A stretch of DNA of 64,000 bases, from NCBI GenBank assembly GCA_014529385.2, contig CM043950.1, positions 74,159,935 to 74,223,934 on the forward strand. The letters are read 5' to 3'. This DNA comes from Adiantum capillus-veneris (taxonomy: Eukaryota > Streptophyta > Polypodiopsida > Polypodiales > Pteridaceae). Position numbers and translations under genes: made by a program. Under the pieces are notes generated by a model that made no database searches, had not been told where the DNA came from, and saw nothing but the letters and a program-made list of their open reading frames with translations. This document shows, piece after piece, positions 25,101 through 36,089 of this stretch; within the stretch, counting starts at the first letter, position 1, and each line of letters opens with the position of its first letter.

Positions 25101-27993
25101 AAGCCTGCGAGCTAGGTCTGCAGCAACAGCAGAGATTGTGTATGGGTGTGTGTGTATATGTGTTGTGCGTGTGAGCCAGAGTGGTTCCCGACAGTGCTGC
25201 GAGCCTCAGGCACGTGGCGCGCTCATTTTTTGCAAGCAGCTGAGGCCCAAGATGAGTGTATGGTGCGCCGACTATAGACAAAAAAGGTGGGCTGGATGTC
25301 ATGCTCAACCGTTTTAGGGGGGCAAGTGGTCGAGAAGGACGGAAATTGAGGCAAGTGGAGGGCACTGCATGAGTGTAAAGGACGACCTTGGTTTGGCTTT
25401 TAGTGTGTGTATCCAAGGTCAAGCTCAGCTGAGCGTGCACTATCCGTGGCAGGATTGCGCAAATAGAAGCCAAGCCATAAAGCCATATCAGCACATAGAC
25501 ATACACACACACACAATGTGGGTTGGCTTGTCTACACAACTTCGCTTGATCAAGACGATTTGGCGGAGTCAAGACACAAGATCACCCTAGAAAAGAATCA
25601 AATTAGGTGGGCTACTCTCATGGCAATGACTGCTGTATGAGGTGCCTGTGTTAATTATGGGCTGGTAGAATCAGTGGTATCATTTTCCGAGGTGGTTACT
25701 GATTTGTGGGTTCGTAATTGAATATGCATGAGACAAGTGGGTGGTAGGCTAGCTTGGGATGCCCACCCAACCTGGAATCCTAAAAGCAGTGGCCCCTAGG
25801 GCCAAGGCAAAAGAAATCAAAGCTAGTGGTCTCGCAAGGCAAAAGAAATCAAAGCTAGTGGCCTCTCTTTTTTTTCTTTTTTTTTCTAAAATTTCCCTTT
25901 GGGGGCTTGCTCCCACGGTAGGCCATGACTTAGCGAATGTGCCTGTGTTCATGAGAAAGTGGCAAGGTCACCGGGAGAGTGCAACATGATAATCGTCCAA
26001 GTTCGAAATTGCACTTCAAGAAATTATCGCAATCCATAATCAAACTCACTCGGTTTGCACAAATAGAACAAGTTTCGAATTCCTCCTTGATATAATTATT
26101 CATACACAATTAATGAGTCAAAATTCTCACAATTGATTTAAATTTGAAGCCCATCTCAAAAGTGCATTGTGGTTCACAAAATAATGCACACAAATTAGTC
26201 CCAAAACATATATAACTGATGATTCGCATCGAATCCAAGCACGATCATTTTCAAAATAATTGACAATCCACATACAAATCCATTTGATCACACAAAGTCG
26301 TCCAAATTCTTATCCATCTTGCTTCACTTTGATGATTCCTTTACCACACACATTAGAATGGATTGAAATGCACAAGAGTTTTTGACTTTGATTTCAAATT
26401 TGAATCAATCAATCGGGAAATGCACACAAGCTTCACTAATGCATGTTTTTTTTTTCCAATTGCCAATTCAATCCGATTTATCAATCATTGCAACTCAAGT
26501 TGCTCATATCCCAAAACCCTAATCATCCAAACCCTGTCCGATTTTTCATTTTGGTTTCTATGGCTACACACACGTGATTATGGCACCTCCAAATGCACAA
26601 ATCACCGACATTCTTACCATATCCAATCAAAATAGCATACATGACAATGGTAAAATGTAAAATCATTTTCAATTGTGTATCAATCAAATCATCAGTTATA
26701 CACATAGAACACCAACCATTTTAGGTCTTTTCATCATCACAATTGCCAACCAAGGCCAATCATTCATCTTCAATTTGGACTTTGAATGCCATTGAGTAGG
26801 CGCCTACACCCAAATTTAGACAAAAAATTTATGCAACTAATCCATCAATTACACATTGAAATTATCAAATTTCAAACTCAATCAAGCATAAGTGAATGCA
26901 TGCATGCTTAATTTCTAAAAAATTAGCATCAAACAATGCACACACTCAAAAATTAAGCACAAATGATCTATTTTTTCACAGTTGGAAATGAATTAAGGCT
27001 CATACCTAATGATTGCACATACTTTTCATGAACATTTCACAATGAAAAACCATTTAGGTGTCTCAATTGACCATCAATCATTGAAAATCAAGTGGTCATG
27101 GATGGGCACACACACTCAAATTTTGCCCAATTTTTTGGCATTTAAGCTTATCCAATGATTAAATTAGTCTAGCATACACATCATTTACATGATTTCATAT
27201 TCATAAATTATCAATTCCATCACTTTATATGCATGCACACACTAAAAATTAGGTGCACACACACTTGAAATTTTTGACAGTTTTTTCCCTCTTTGGTGTG
27301 TGCACACACACAATGATTTTTATGCACATACATGAATTCTTTATGAGAATTAAACATTATTTAGATACACACAAGTTCATTAGTCACAATTTGACTATCA
27401 TTTTTATTCAAAGTGTATCAAATTAAGTGCAAAGTGTAGGTCAATTTGTGTTACACACCTAATTGTAGAAAATAATTAGCAACATTGAATCACATAGATC
27501 AATCAAGAATTGATGTAGCAAGTAAGTGCACTTACATTGTAATTACACTCCAAGCTATTTCTTTGCTCCACGCGAAGTTGCATCATTGCACCATCAATTT
27601 GGCTCCAAAATTGACCATTGGTAGGTCAAAATAAAACACTCAAAATCATCAAATTAGGCATAAATTAGCACAATTTAACTTTAATAGAGTGATGATTCCA
27701 CCTCTTGCAAGGGGATTTCACATACTTTACACTTCAAATGTTAGTGTGGTAAGGTTAGCAAGGTTAGTCAATATTAGTAGAAATTAGCATGGAAGGAAGC
27801 GAATTAGCAAGGGTTAGCATGAAATTAGTGAAATTGGGGGTGGAATTGGGGGTTTGTGGTATCCATAACTCGATATTTTTTGCACAACAACATCAAATTA
27901 AAACAAACAATGAGTTACACACACTCAAAAACTGAGAAATTAGTAACAAAATTACTCTATTCTACACATCCTAAACTCACTAGCTTAGGTTAT
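22147..27993 (-). other. LARD interior, non-coding
   Basis: About 5.8 kb, AT-rich in large part, with a mosaic of short words (AGCTCA, CTAGC, TTGCAAA) and a GT/CA-rich patch at 24950-25520. A few ORFs of 60-170 codons overlap each other on both strands near 25.05-25.57 kb; they follow the GT/CA-rich composition and show no known domain. Size and lack of coding fit LARDs, whose mobility depends on proteins supplied by a related full-length element. Confidence 0.6.
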
Positions 27994-28014
27994 CGATCCC
28001 CGACAGCGGTGCCA
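27994..28014 (-). other. tRNA-Asp-type primer-binding site of the LARD
   Basis: On the minus strand TGGCACCGCTGTCGGGGA follows the LTR end after two bases. The complement of the plant tRNA-Asp acceptor end, the primer site reported for Athila/Tat-type elements, differs at about three positions. This fixes the orientation of the element. Confidence 0.75.
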
Positions 28015-28016
28015 AA

Positions 28017-28849
28017 TGTAGGAATGCGTTGTAGCACGACCTAATCGCAACCCACAAAATTGTCAAATCATCGATCAAGCAACCTGGCTAGGGCATGGAA
28101 GCACGAGTTTAAGATGTATAGACATAGAGGATTCAGGGGATCCTTCTTCTCATCATAGAGAGAAGCCATGGAAAGGGGCTTCCTCCAATCAACAACACAT
28201 TCCTACTCACTAATCACTTGCACACAATCATGCGGTTGAAATTAACCTCTCACATCAATCACTTTTATTCACAACTCTTAATCACACTCACACAAGCATG
28301 CAATTAACATACCTACTCCGCATTAGTGTGTCCATTCTGGCACAACCCCTCAATACGACTCCGTATGTACACACACTAACTGCACCTTGTAGAGAGAGAT
28401 GAAGAGAAGGAAGGCATAGCCCTCACACACCATGGCCAATGGTGTGGATAGAATAGATTAACTCAAAAAAGGGATTAGAGATCTACCATCACACTAATAC
28501 AAACTCACTCCACACAATCAAGCAAAGAAGACTAATAAGAAAGAAAGACTAATTGATTATTATAAATCAAGAGCTACATGGGCATGAAAAGCCCATGAGC
28601 CTCATCACCATTCACTGTACAAAGAGGAGTCCTCACCCAAGAATGAATTCTCATTAAGCATAGGGCTCTTTTATAGCTTTGGGTCTCAAACCCTTCAACT
28701 ATGGGATAAAGTTGAGCTCTCTATCTTAGACTCATACAACTTTGGAACTCCTAAATGAGGCCAAGCCCTATACAATGAAAAGGAACTATTGTGCACTATA
28801 GCACATCCACAGCTTGGTGCATAATTGGTGTAGCATGTGTTAGCCACTC
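28017..28849 (-). repeat. 5' LTR of the LARD, outer end truncated
   Basis: Matches 21305-22146 from its inner end through GTTAGCCACTC. The final CTAACA present in the other LTR is absent, and the sequence continues with GAAGACCATAAAG, the start of another repeat. The junction therefore removed the outermost 6 bp of the LTR. Confidence 0.85.
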
Positions 28850-29115
28850 GAAGACCATAAAGATGAAGCTCATGTTGTGTAGACCTCTGTAGAGTATCCA
28901 TATGCTTGATTCTGACAACAACAAAGAGATACAAGATTTTGAAGTTGGGGTCTCTCTCAAAAGCTCCAAAAAATCTAGTCTCTGTAAGCAAAAAAGTGTC
29001 TAGGGAATTGTAGCTATTGAAAGGGGGATTTTTTTGGCTCTTATCCCAAGGTATTTTCTCTCTCCTCTTAGCCGACATGACTCCCCTTGTAGTCCTCTTC
29101 TTGTGCGAGTAAGCA
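28850..29115 (-). repeat. Dispersed repeat, copy 1 (possible LTR fragment of the Tat-like element)
   Basis: About 255 bp starting GAAGACCATAAAGATG and ending near CCTTGTAGTCCTC, repeated at 35007-35265 at roughly 85% identity by eye. The two copies flank the Tat-like coding region at its 3' and 5' sides in the same orientation. They could therefore be parts of its LTRs, with this one as the U3 part of the 3' LTR. Uncertain: homology also covers a purine-rich stretch that would be the polypurine tract in one reading. Confidence 0.5.
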
Positions 29116-30382
29116 GATTCCAAGAGTGTGGTCCACGGATTTGTAGAGATATTTGCAAGCATTTTTATCATGATTGTGAGCTGAATTTTCAACTGATCTG
29201 TATGCTCTTTGATATACCTTTGGTTCATGCTTGATGCTCGTGTACATTGCCATGTGGATGCACATGATGTGCGCTTTTTGGATGATGGTATTCTTTGCCT
29301 TGCAATGGAATATGTGGGCTGATTTTCAGCTATTTTGAGCATCAATTTGTGTCATATTTTGGTTGGTTTGTATCCAAGTTCATGCTAGTATATGCCTCGC
29401 TTGTAGAGTGCGGTTGATGCACTTTGTGTTTCGGATTGCAGGATTGTTTTCCAAGTTTAGGTAGTTGAGACTTTGGGGCAGCTCATGTACGCTTGAGTGC
29501 GGATTTTGTGCATGATTTGCTCATGGTTTTGAGCATGTTTATGGCGTGTATGGTTATTATGTTTAGATAGCCAAATATTGCCGAAACTCTCTTGGATTTT
29601 TCTTGCGGGTTTATTTGTTTATGCGCATGGTTTGCAATCGTGTTTTGATTGCATTTGGTACTCAGTGTCTGATTTGCCATAGTGTTTTGGCATCGCATTT
29701 TGAGAGTGTTTGCTCACCGGATTATTTCATTTGACATACATGTGGTAATCTCTTCAAGAGGGAGATTCTTGATGATAGTTTCATTGATTACCACATAGTG
29801 CTCTTGGATTAGAGCACGTTTTTTTGGCATCATTTGAGGAGTTCTGCTCACTGCTCGCTACATTGATTGCCATATTTGTTGACACTTCTCTTAGAAAACT
29901 TATGCCAGCTTATGTTGTATTTTGACATAGTTCTCCGAATGTAGCAAATCACCACACTAGTTATACATAGTCTTCAACTTTTTGAATACCCGAAGCCAGT
30001 CAGCCCATATTTCCCAAACCACTCAAAATTTGCAAAAACTTCCTTCTGCAAAGTTGTAGACCACACGAAAACGGTTTTCCAAATCGAGAATGGAACTGAA
30101 ATGTGCTATTTTTACAAGTCGAAATAGATCTATAAAAATCTTCACCTGTGTACCCTAGACTTGTAGGTAGTCTGAGTGACGTATCTCAAAATTGGTGAAG
30201 ATTTTGAGAAAACTTTCTTTTGCAAAGTTGAAGAGGACAAAAAAAATGGTTTTAAATTTTGAGAATCGGCTTGAATGAAAACGTTTTGGTAGGCCAAAAT
30301 AGACCTGCAAAAACGTGCTATAGTTTTTGCTGCTTCTCTATCTGCTTCCTTGTTCAGCTCCAAAGGTGCTCCCAATCCCTGA
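29116..30382. other. Unassigned retroelement-derived stretch
   Basis: No complete domain is recognised. Minus-strand translation of 29345-29070 gives fragments (ARQRIPSSKK, KEHTDQLKIQL, STNPWTTLLESA) that faintly recall the C-terminal RNase H end of Copia elements. This is suggestive only. At 30030-30320 two diverged units of about 160 bp, each with TTGCAAAGTTG and AAAATAGA-type words, form a weak tandem repeat. Confidence 0.3.
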
Positions 30383-30394
30383 GCTCTGATACCA
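30383..30394 (-). other. Initiator-Met-type primer-binding site
   Basis: On the minus strand TGGTATCAGAGC, a primer site shared by many plant LTR elements, directly follows the LTR at 30395-30588. It shows that the LTR is a 5' LTR of a minus-strand element whose body extends to lower coordinates. Confidence 0.8.
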
Positions 30395-30588
30395 GTTGAA
30401 GTGCGCAAGCAAGAGCATGTATGAGTGTGTGTAGAAATGGAGAGGAGAGGGGAAGAGGAGACCTTGTGTTTGCAGGGGCTAAAACTCACTATCTACATGT
30501 GAGCCCCCTTATTCTATTATGTACATAATGAATAAGTATAGTGGGCGGGCACCTAGCCTAACTGGCCACATGGGGCTTTACCCCAACA
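30395..30588 (-). mobile_element. 5' LTR of a minus-strand element inserted in the Tat-like aRH domain
   Basis: A 194-bp LTR read on the minus strand from TGTTGGGGTAAAGCC to GCGCACTTCAAC, with a Met-type primer site behind it. It cuts the Tat-like coding region: reading the Tat frame down to 30589, the protein stops being Tat-like exactly at the LTR edge. No second LTR copy is present in the window, so the element is truncated or rearranged on its other side. Confidence 0.75.
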
Positions 30589-30900
30589 GTCTTTGAAGCA
30601 TGAATTTTTCAATTTAGGGTTCTGATTCTTCCGTACTCCCAACCCTTTCTTCACAACCAACAAAGCATCTCCTTTGATTTGCAAGCGTCTAATTCCCAAT
30701 TGTAAGTAAATATACAAACAACCTTCAAGAGCCATGTGTCTGCTTCATTGTTACTTTTGGCATCTAGTTTCAGCCCTTGCTTCCTCATGAGCTTTCCTTG
30801 TGCATCATAAATAACAATGTCTCCTGAAGCATAATCATGACTTCTTTGATAAGAAGCATCAAAGTATAATAGTGAAGCATTAGGGATGGCAAGAGTCCCG
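30589..30900 (-). pseudogene. Archaeal-type RNase H (aRH) of the Tat-like element, truncated
   Basis: Conceptual minus-strand translation with one frame change gives SLLYFDASYQRSHDYASG, then SNNEAD, then YLQLGIRRLQIKGDALLVV. These are the F-D-A-S, N-N-E-A and G-D-A-L-L-V features of the additional RNase H found in the Tat lineage of plant Ty3 elements, between the RT-linked RNase H and integrase. The domain is cut at 30589 by the inserted LTR. Integrase is not found. Confidence 0.65.
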
Positions 30901-30911
30901 ACTTCCTTCTT

Positions 30912-31440
30912 TCACACCACCTTTTCTTTAACCAAAATCAGAGTATCCTTATAAGTGAGAAGATCTACCAAGGTAGCCTGAGTACTTTCCTCTACCAGAA
31001 AGGTGAATTGAAACTCCTGAAGCTCAATAACCCATTTCATCACTGTTTTTGATATATTTGAATTATTGAACATCTGCGGAAGCAATGAATAACTAGTGAG
31101 GAAGGTGAATGACTTTTGCAGCAAGCAGTGTCTGAATCGTCTGCAAACCATAAACCATACTAGTCATCACCAATTCAATTTTAAAAAAATCTCTTTCATG
31201 AGGAGTCTTTACTCTGCTAGCATAACGAACATGCTTCATATACTGAGATTCCTTGCCCCTTTGCAATAACATAGCCCCCGATAGCATCATCTCCCACTGA
31301 TGGGTTAACATAAAACTCCTTTTTCCAATTAGGAGCCTGCATAATGAGGAGCATACTCAAAACCTCTTTACCTCTGTCAAAAACCTCGTCACAGTCACGA
31401 GACCATTTCAAGGGATCATTCTTGATTGTTTTCTGCAATG
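30912..31440 (-). pseudogene. RT-linked RNase H of the Tat-like element
   Basis: Minus-strand pieces with KWSRDCDEVFDRGKEVLS, APNWKKEFYVNPSVGDDAIGG, YASRVKTPHERDFFKIELV and KWVIELQEFQFTFLVEES match the usual order (connection, catalytic strand, thumb-like end) of Ty3 RNase H. The first catalytic Asp, expected as V-D-x-S, is replaced by N-P-S, so it would be inactive. Frames change at least twice. Confidence 0.65.
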
Positions 31441-31681
31441 GATATAATAGTTGCTATGCCAAGAGTATGAAGCGAGACAAATATTTAACTTTGTGTATGA
31501 AAGTGGCCAACTGTCTAGTATCTTTTTGGAGATGATAGTAACAACAAAGCCTCCACTTTCTCTGGATCTACTTCAATCCCATTTTTTGAAATAACATGCC
31601 CAAGAAGCTTCACTCGTGACTGGGCCAAATGACATTTTTTAGGGTTGAGCTGACCCCCGCATTAATCATACCTTGCAAAAG

Positions 31682-32290
31682 TCATTTCAGCTTTTGAACA
31701 TGCTCTTTTCTTGAACTATATACACAAAAATCATCTATGAACCCTTTGACAAACTTCTCAAGGAACGGGGTAAGGACCCAATCTACTTTTCTTTCAAAGG
31801 CTCCCGGCCCACTTTTCAACCCAAAAGGAAGGCAACAAAAGAAAAAACAACCCCATATCGTGATAAAAGTAGTCTTTTTCCGGTCGTTGGGAGCAAGGAT
31901 AAGCTTAAAGTATCTTGAATACCCATCACAGACACTGTATCTTTCCAAACCAGCCATTGCATCTAACAATTGATCAATGAAAGGCACATTTGTCAACACA
32001 TTTCTTTCTTCGTTGGCACATTTGTGGCTTGTAATCAACACAAACTCTCCAACGCCCATCTTACTTTGGGGTGACTACTATAGGGCTCCCCATTCAGCAT
32101 TATCCACTGGCACAATGAACCGTGCATCCAAAATCTTTTCCACTTCTTCCTTTAAAGCATTTATTTACCATATTGGATTTGGCCCTTCAACTAGCTCGAT
32201 CTTCATAGGATCCCCAACAAAACCCCTTATTTCTTGATATGAGGCAATGAAAAGATTTGGAAACCTGTCCAACATTGCTAAGTACTCCTT
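31682..32290 (-). pseudogene. Reverse transcriptase of the Tat-like element
   Basis: Upstream on the minus strand are KEEVEKILDARFI and VDNAEW; then comes the ORF 32059-31682 (125 codons) with VPFIDQLLDAMAG, LPFGLKSGPGAFER and the catalytic F-I-D-D (31730-31741) in GFIDDFCVYSS. This is the normal Ty3 RT order. Its frame is broken near 32060-32100 and again after 31680. Confidence 0.75.
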
Positions 32291-32416
32291 TCTTTATTCT
32301 TGTGTCAAATGATTACTCAGTATATTTTGAATCAATTCTTTCTTTACTGGCAGTTCCCGTTTAGGTTGCATCAACTCTTCAAGTTGCTCTAAATGGCTTG
32401 AAGCATTTATGTTCCC

Positions 32417-32630
32417 TGATATTTGCAACACTTCACTAATTTCTTTGTGTTCCTCATCCAACAACAAGAATGACACTTCACCCTCATCAGTGGAACTTGA
32501 CGTAGTGCTACTTCAAGTTCCACTGATATTTGCAACACTTCACTAATTTCTTTCTGTTCCTCATCCAACAACAAGAATGACACTTCACCCTCATCAGTGG
32601 AACTTGAAGTAGTGCTACTTTTTTAGTCTT
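32417..32630. repeat. Tandem duplication, 107-bp period, in the Tat-like pol
   Basis: A unit starting TGATATTTGCAACACTTCAC at 32417 is repeated from 32524 with a few substitutions. The period is not a multiple of three, so it breaks the reading frame between protease and RT. Confidence 0.8.
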
Positions 32631-33030
32631 TAGAACTATCATCACTTGTAGTTTTGGACTCATCATTCTCACTCACATCTTCAAGTGCCATAGGTTGTTT
32701 GGTAGTCATGTCAAACACTCTCTTTTCACTCGTCTTGCCATGCACACCGATTGTGCCCTTGCCGCAATCATGCACCGCACCAACAGCTCTCAATGAAGGT
32801 CGTCCCAAAATGAGAGGAAAGGCTCCCAGACCAGCTGGCATAACATGAAAGTTTACCATAACTTTCATGTTAAAGACTTTTTCCAAATTATTGATCATTC
32901 CCAAACATTTCACTTTGGAATGGTTTGCTAGTTAAATCCACAACCCAGAGCTTTGGCATGTAATGAGACCTAGTATCTCGACACATGACTGTGTGACCAC
33001 ACAAACTTGAGCACCTGCTTCAATGTAGGG
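32620..33030 (-). pseudogene. Aspartic protease of the Tat-like element
   Basis: Minus-strand ORF 32913-32623 has VNFHVMPAGLGAFPLILGRPSL, whose ILGRP-type motif closes a retropepsin. About 50 codons upstream, at 33011-33024, the catalytic region reads I-E-A-G-A-Q where D-S/T-G-A is expected, so the Asp is Glu in this copy. Confidence 0.6.
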
Positions 33031-33170
33031 CTTCTCCCATGCCCACACCTTTGTGCCAAGCATTCACCACATGATAGATGACGGGTAACTCTCCCATTGA
33101 AAACACTCTCACTTGTCCATGCTTCAGCTCTTTCTATGGATTCACTAATGACTTCCATTTCCTTTTAAGT

Positions 33171-33330
33171 TTGGGCACCATATTCATCAACTGTCCAGAA
33201 GTACAATCTACTTTCCCCCCAATCAGGTCTTCCTTTAAACTGTAAGCTATTTGGGCACCATATTCATCAATTGTCCAAAAGTACAATCTACTTTCCTCCC
33301 AATCAGGTCTTCCTTTAAACTGTAAGCTAT
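33171..33330. repeat. Tandem duplication, 2 x 80 bp, in the Tat-like gag-pol
   Basis: Two adjacent 80-bp copies (33171-33250 and 33251-33330) starting TTGGGCACCATATTCATC and differing at a few positions. Eighty bases shift the frame, so this is one of the lesions of the element. Confidence 0.85.
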
Positions 33331-34577
33331 TTGGTCTTCTCCCAATGGTAAGTATGCCACTTCAAATCGTCTATGAGGCTTTCTCTTCCTCTTCTCTTTT
33401 GCATCTTCACCCTCTTTATCCTTCCCTTTCTTTCTGCTAGGCCTTGGCGCTGCATAGTCTTCCCCCTCTCTTTTGCCTACTAGCAGCATATCTACTTCTT
33501 TCTTTTCAACTTGCACAATATCCACATCACCACCAGAAGTTGAGGCTTGATTTTCTTGTCAAATACCTTGATCTCCCCGTATATCTAATGCATAATCATT
33601 AGCTCTATTAGGAATCTGCTGAGGAAGTGGAAACATATCCCCTCCCATCCTTCCTGGATTTGAACAATAAGTGCTAATATGACCAAGTTCACCACAATTA
33701 TAACAATTGGGGATGAACATTTTTTGTGGCTCAAAAGAGCCTTGTCCATGACCAGCATTCGCATTAGGTTGAGCTTCACATGCCTGAGCCATTACTGTAC
33801 CATGTCAATGTCCACAACCACATCCACCACCTAGAACAGTAAGCTCTATAATTCCTGCATCATGGTCATCATGTCTTGCATATTTTGTTGTAACTGCTCA
33901 GTATTAGCATCCCTTTGAACAAGTTGGCCTCCAACTTTTTCCTGATTCTCCTCCTTTTGGTTACCATTATTTTGTTGAGGGAACACTTTCCCCGTATTCA
34001 TGATTAAGCCTTTGAGCTTTCCATTCTTTCTCTCTGGCAATGGCGACTTCCTCCTGGAAGGTGACAGGTCTTTTCAGCTCAACTTTGAACTTCAGACTTC
34101 TTTTAGGTTTGCCACAAAGCGGTCCTTTTTTAACATGGATGGAGGGATCTCGTTTCCCAAAGCCCGGGCCCATTTATCCCATAAACGGGTGAACTGCATG
34201 ACAAAATCATCAACACTTTGATTAGCCCTGTGAGTGTACCCCAGAATTTCATGCCAAACTTCATCAGGTACTTCGATGGATTGGTATTCTGCTAGGAAAG
34301 CTTGCTTCACATGATTGTAGCTCAAAACCACCCTTAAATATTGTGCCTGCATCAACTCCTCAAGATTTTGTAGCCAAACTTTTACCTCATCCTGTAAACT
34401 ATATTGCGAAAGCCGCAACAACATAGCTTTGTCTAGTAAATTGCACAGTAAGCAATTGACTTCCAACTTTTCAATAAACGTTTGGGTATTTTCATTAGGC
34501 AATCCATGAAATTGTGGGACCTCATCTTCCTTGTTTGATTGCCACAAAAACACTTCCATGTGACGTCGAAAGCTCAA
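33247..34577 (-). pseudogene. gag: Gag of the Tat-like element with zinc knuckle
   Basis: ORF 34577-34092 (161 codons) carries the retrotrans-gag domain: VPQFHGLPNENTQTF, AMLLRLSQYSLQDEVKVWLQ, TWEEL-like spacing, AEYQSIEVPDEVWHEI, QSVDDFVMQFTRLWDKW. A short Glu/Gln-rich coil (34040-33846) follows in another frame. ORF 33792-33559 has a perfect CCHC zinc knuckle CYNCGELGHISTYC (33664-33705). ORF 33525-33247 is Lys/Glu-rich. Gag forms the particle and binds the RNA. The pieces lie in different frames, so the gene is broken. Confidence 0.75.
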
Positions 34578-35275
34578 GGGATTTCGATGGATCGATCCAA
34601 TACCTAATCCACCTCACACTAGGTAACCTGGCCCCCATTGCTTGGCTTCACAAAACCTCACGACCCTCCAAAAGCTGCAATCTAGTTATACAACCGCCTC
34701 AAGTGCTATCCACAATTTGCACATACATAGGCGGTTGTCCATAAGGACCCACATCCCTTTTACATTCACTGCCTACAGAATAGACATATTTCATAAGAAT
34801 TGGAGCATAGGAGCACTTGCTTCTCAGTGGGGACACCAAAACAATGTTAGCATGAAAACAAGAAGGAAAAAAAGAACCTCTATAGCCTTTCAAACACCAC
34901 ACCGCCGGAAGGAAACACCATAAAGCTACGGAAAAACCTATGTCGAACACCTATAAAGTCGGGTGGAAAACAGCTCTAACCCAAACCATGATTAAAATTT
35001 CTAATATCGAAGACCATAAAGATGACGCTTGTGTTGGGTAGACCTCCGTAGAGTATCCATATGCTTGATTCCGACAACAGACAAGAGAGTTACAAGATTT
35101 CAAGTTGGGGTATCTCTCAAAAGCTCCAAAAAAGATAGTCTTTGTAAGAAAAAAAGGTGTGCAGGGAATTGCAGCTATTAAAAGGGAGATTTTTTGGCTC
35201 TTATCCCAAGGGATTTTCTCTCTCCTCTTAGTTGACATGATTCTCCTTGTAGTCTTCTTTTGATTGGCTCATTTT
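34578..35275 (-). repeat. 5' region and possible 5' LTR of the Tat-like element
   Basis: The segment 35007-35265 is the partner of 28850-29115. Read on the minus strand, a candidate LTR runs from about 35275 or 35247 (TGTCAACTAAG) to ATGCTAACA near 34846, followed by TGGTGTCCCCACTG as a possible primer site, and then the gag leader. LTR borders are not secured by a TSD. Confidence 0.4.
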
Positions 35276-36089
35276 GGGCTTAATTTGGATAGAAAATGGC
35301 ATGTCGGCCACTTTTTGACCAAGCTAAAGGGGGGAGGGAAAGTGTCCTGAGGACCAAAATCATGCCAAGGTGCCTATTTAGATGGTGAGAACCCAAAATG
35401 GGCGCCCTCTCTCTTCCCCAACACCCACGAGCCCCCATTAGCAAGGCAAGAGAGCACCATTTCCCATTTGATACAACCATAGGGGGTACCCACTCCCACC
35501 TTATACCCTCCATTTTCCACTTGCTCCCCCCCATGTGGGATTACTTCATTCGCACTTGGCACCATCCTCCCACCTCCCCACTTAAGCACATAAATTTTCT
35601 GTTTTTCTCTGCACATCGAGCAGTTTTGATGGAGGCATGGCGGGTGACTCCGAGCACTGAATGCGACGCCGTAAAGTCCGGCTCGGAGCTTATCACTTCG
35701 GCCATTTCCAAAAATGTTCGACCACACCTTTTCTAATTAAATCTATCAAATCAGCCCACTTTCCTTTCCTTGCATGCAGCCACACCCACTTTCTAAGTAA
35801 GGAACCGCCCATTTCAAATGCATGTAAGTCATGATGTACGAGTCCGATCCACCGGCTATCAAACACGACTGAAAATACTCATTGAAAACCACCTTTTATA
35901 AGTTCGACCAACCCAAAAACTGTGCAAATGACTAAGCAGAGCCAAGCCTTTATACATAAGTTTTACAAGAGCACTCTGAAAACTCAAAGCATTATGTACA
36001 TTTATGTACTCGACGCTAGTGAGCAAGCTTTTTAGCATGGATTAGCGACTTTATCTTCATCCTAAAGATGCCTAAGAACGTGACGAGGA
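35276..36089. other. Unassigned stretch
   Basis: Overlapping ORFs of 60-117 codons on both strands (35280-35736) have no recognisable domain and share the same C/G-richer composition. I see no element ends here. The part 35740-36089 is AT-rich without ORFs. Confidence 0.4.

Larger units (their letters stand above)
21305..28849 (-). mobile_element. Large retrotransposon derivative (LARD), no coding capacity
   Basis: A minus-strand element of about 7.5 kb. LTRs at 21305-22146 (3') and 28017-28849 (5') share long runs such as AGCACGACCTAATCGCAACC and CCACAAAATTGTCAAATC. The primer site lies just inside the 5' LTR: minus TGGCACCGCTGTCGGGGA (28014-27997), which differs by about three bases from the complement of the plant tRNA-Asp 3' end, a primer type used by Athila/Tat elements. 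The polypurine tract GGAAGGGGGGAATG abuts the 3' LTR (minus, about 22160-22147). The interior of nearly 6 kb holds no ORF above about 90 codons and no retroelement domain. The outer end of the 5' LTR lacks its last 6 bp, so no TSD can be read. Confidence 0.85.

Noticed and set aside
25051-25572. 173-codon minus-strand ORF in the LARD interior
   Set aside because: Overlaps other ORFs on the opposite strand, has GT/CA-biased composition and no known domain; probably chance.
29070-29345. Copia RNase H C-terminus on the minus strand
   Set aside because: Only loosely similar fragments in mixed frames; not enough to call a Copia element here.
35276-35736. Possible gene in overlapping ORFs of 84-117 codons
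   Set aside because: Open on both strands over the same bases, with no recognisable motif.
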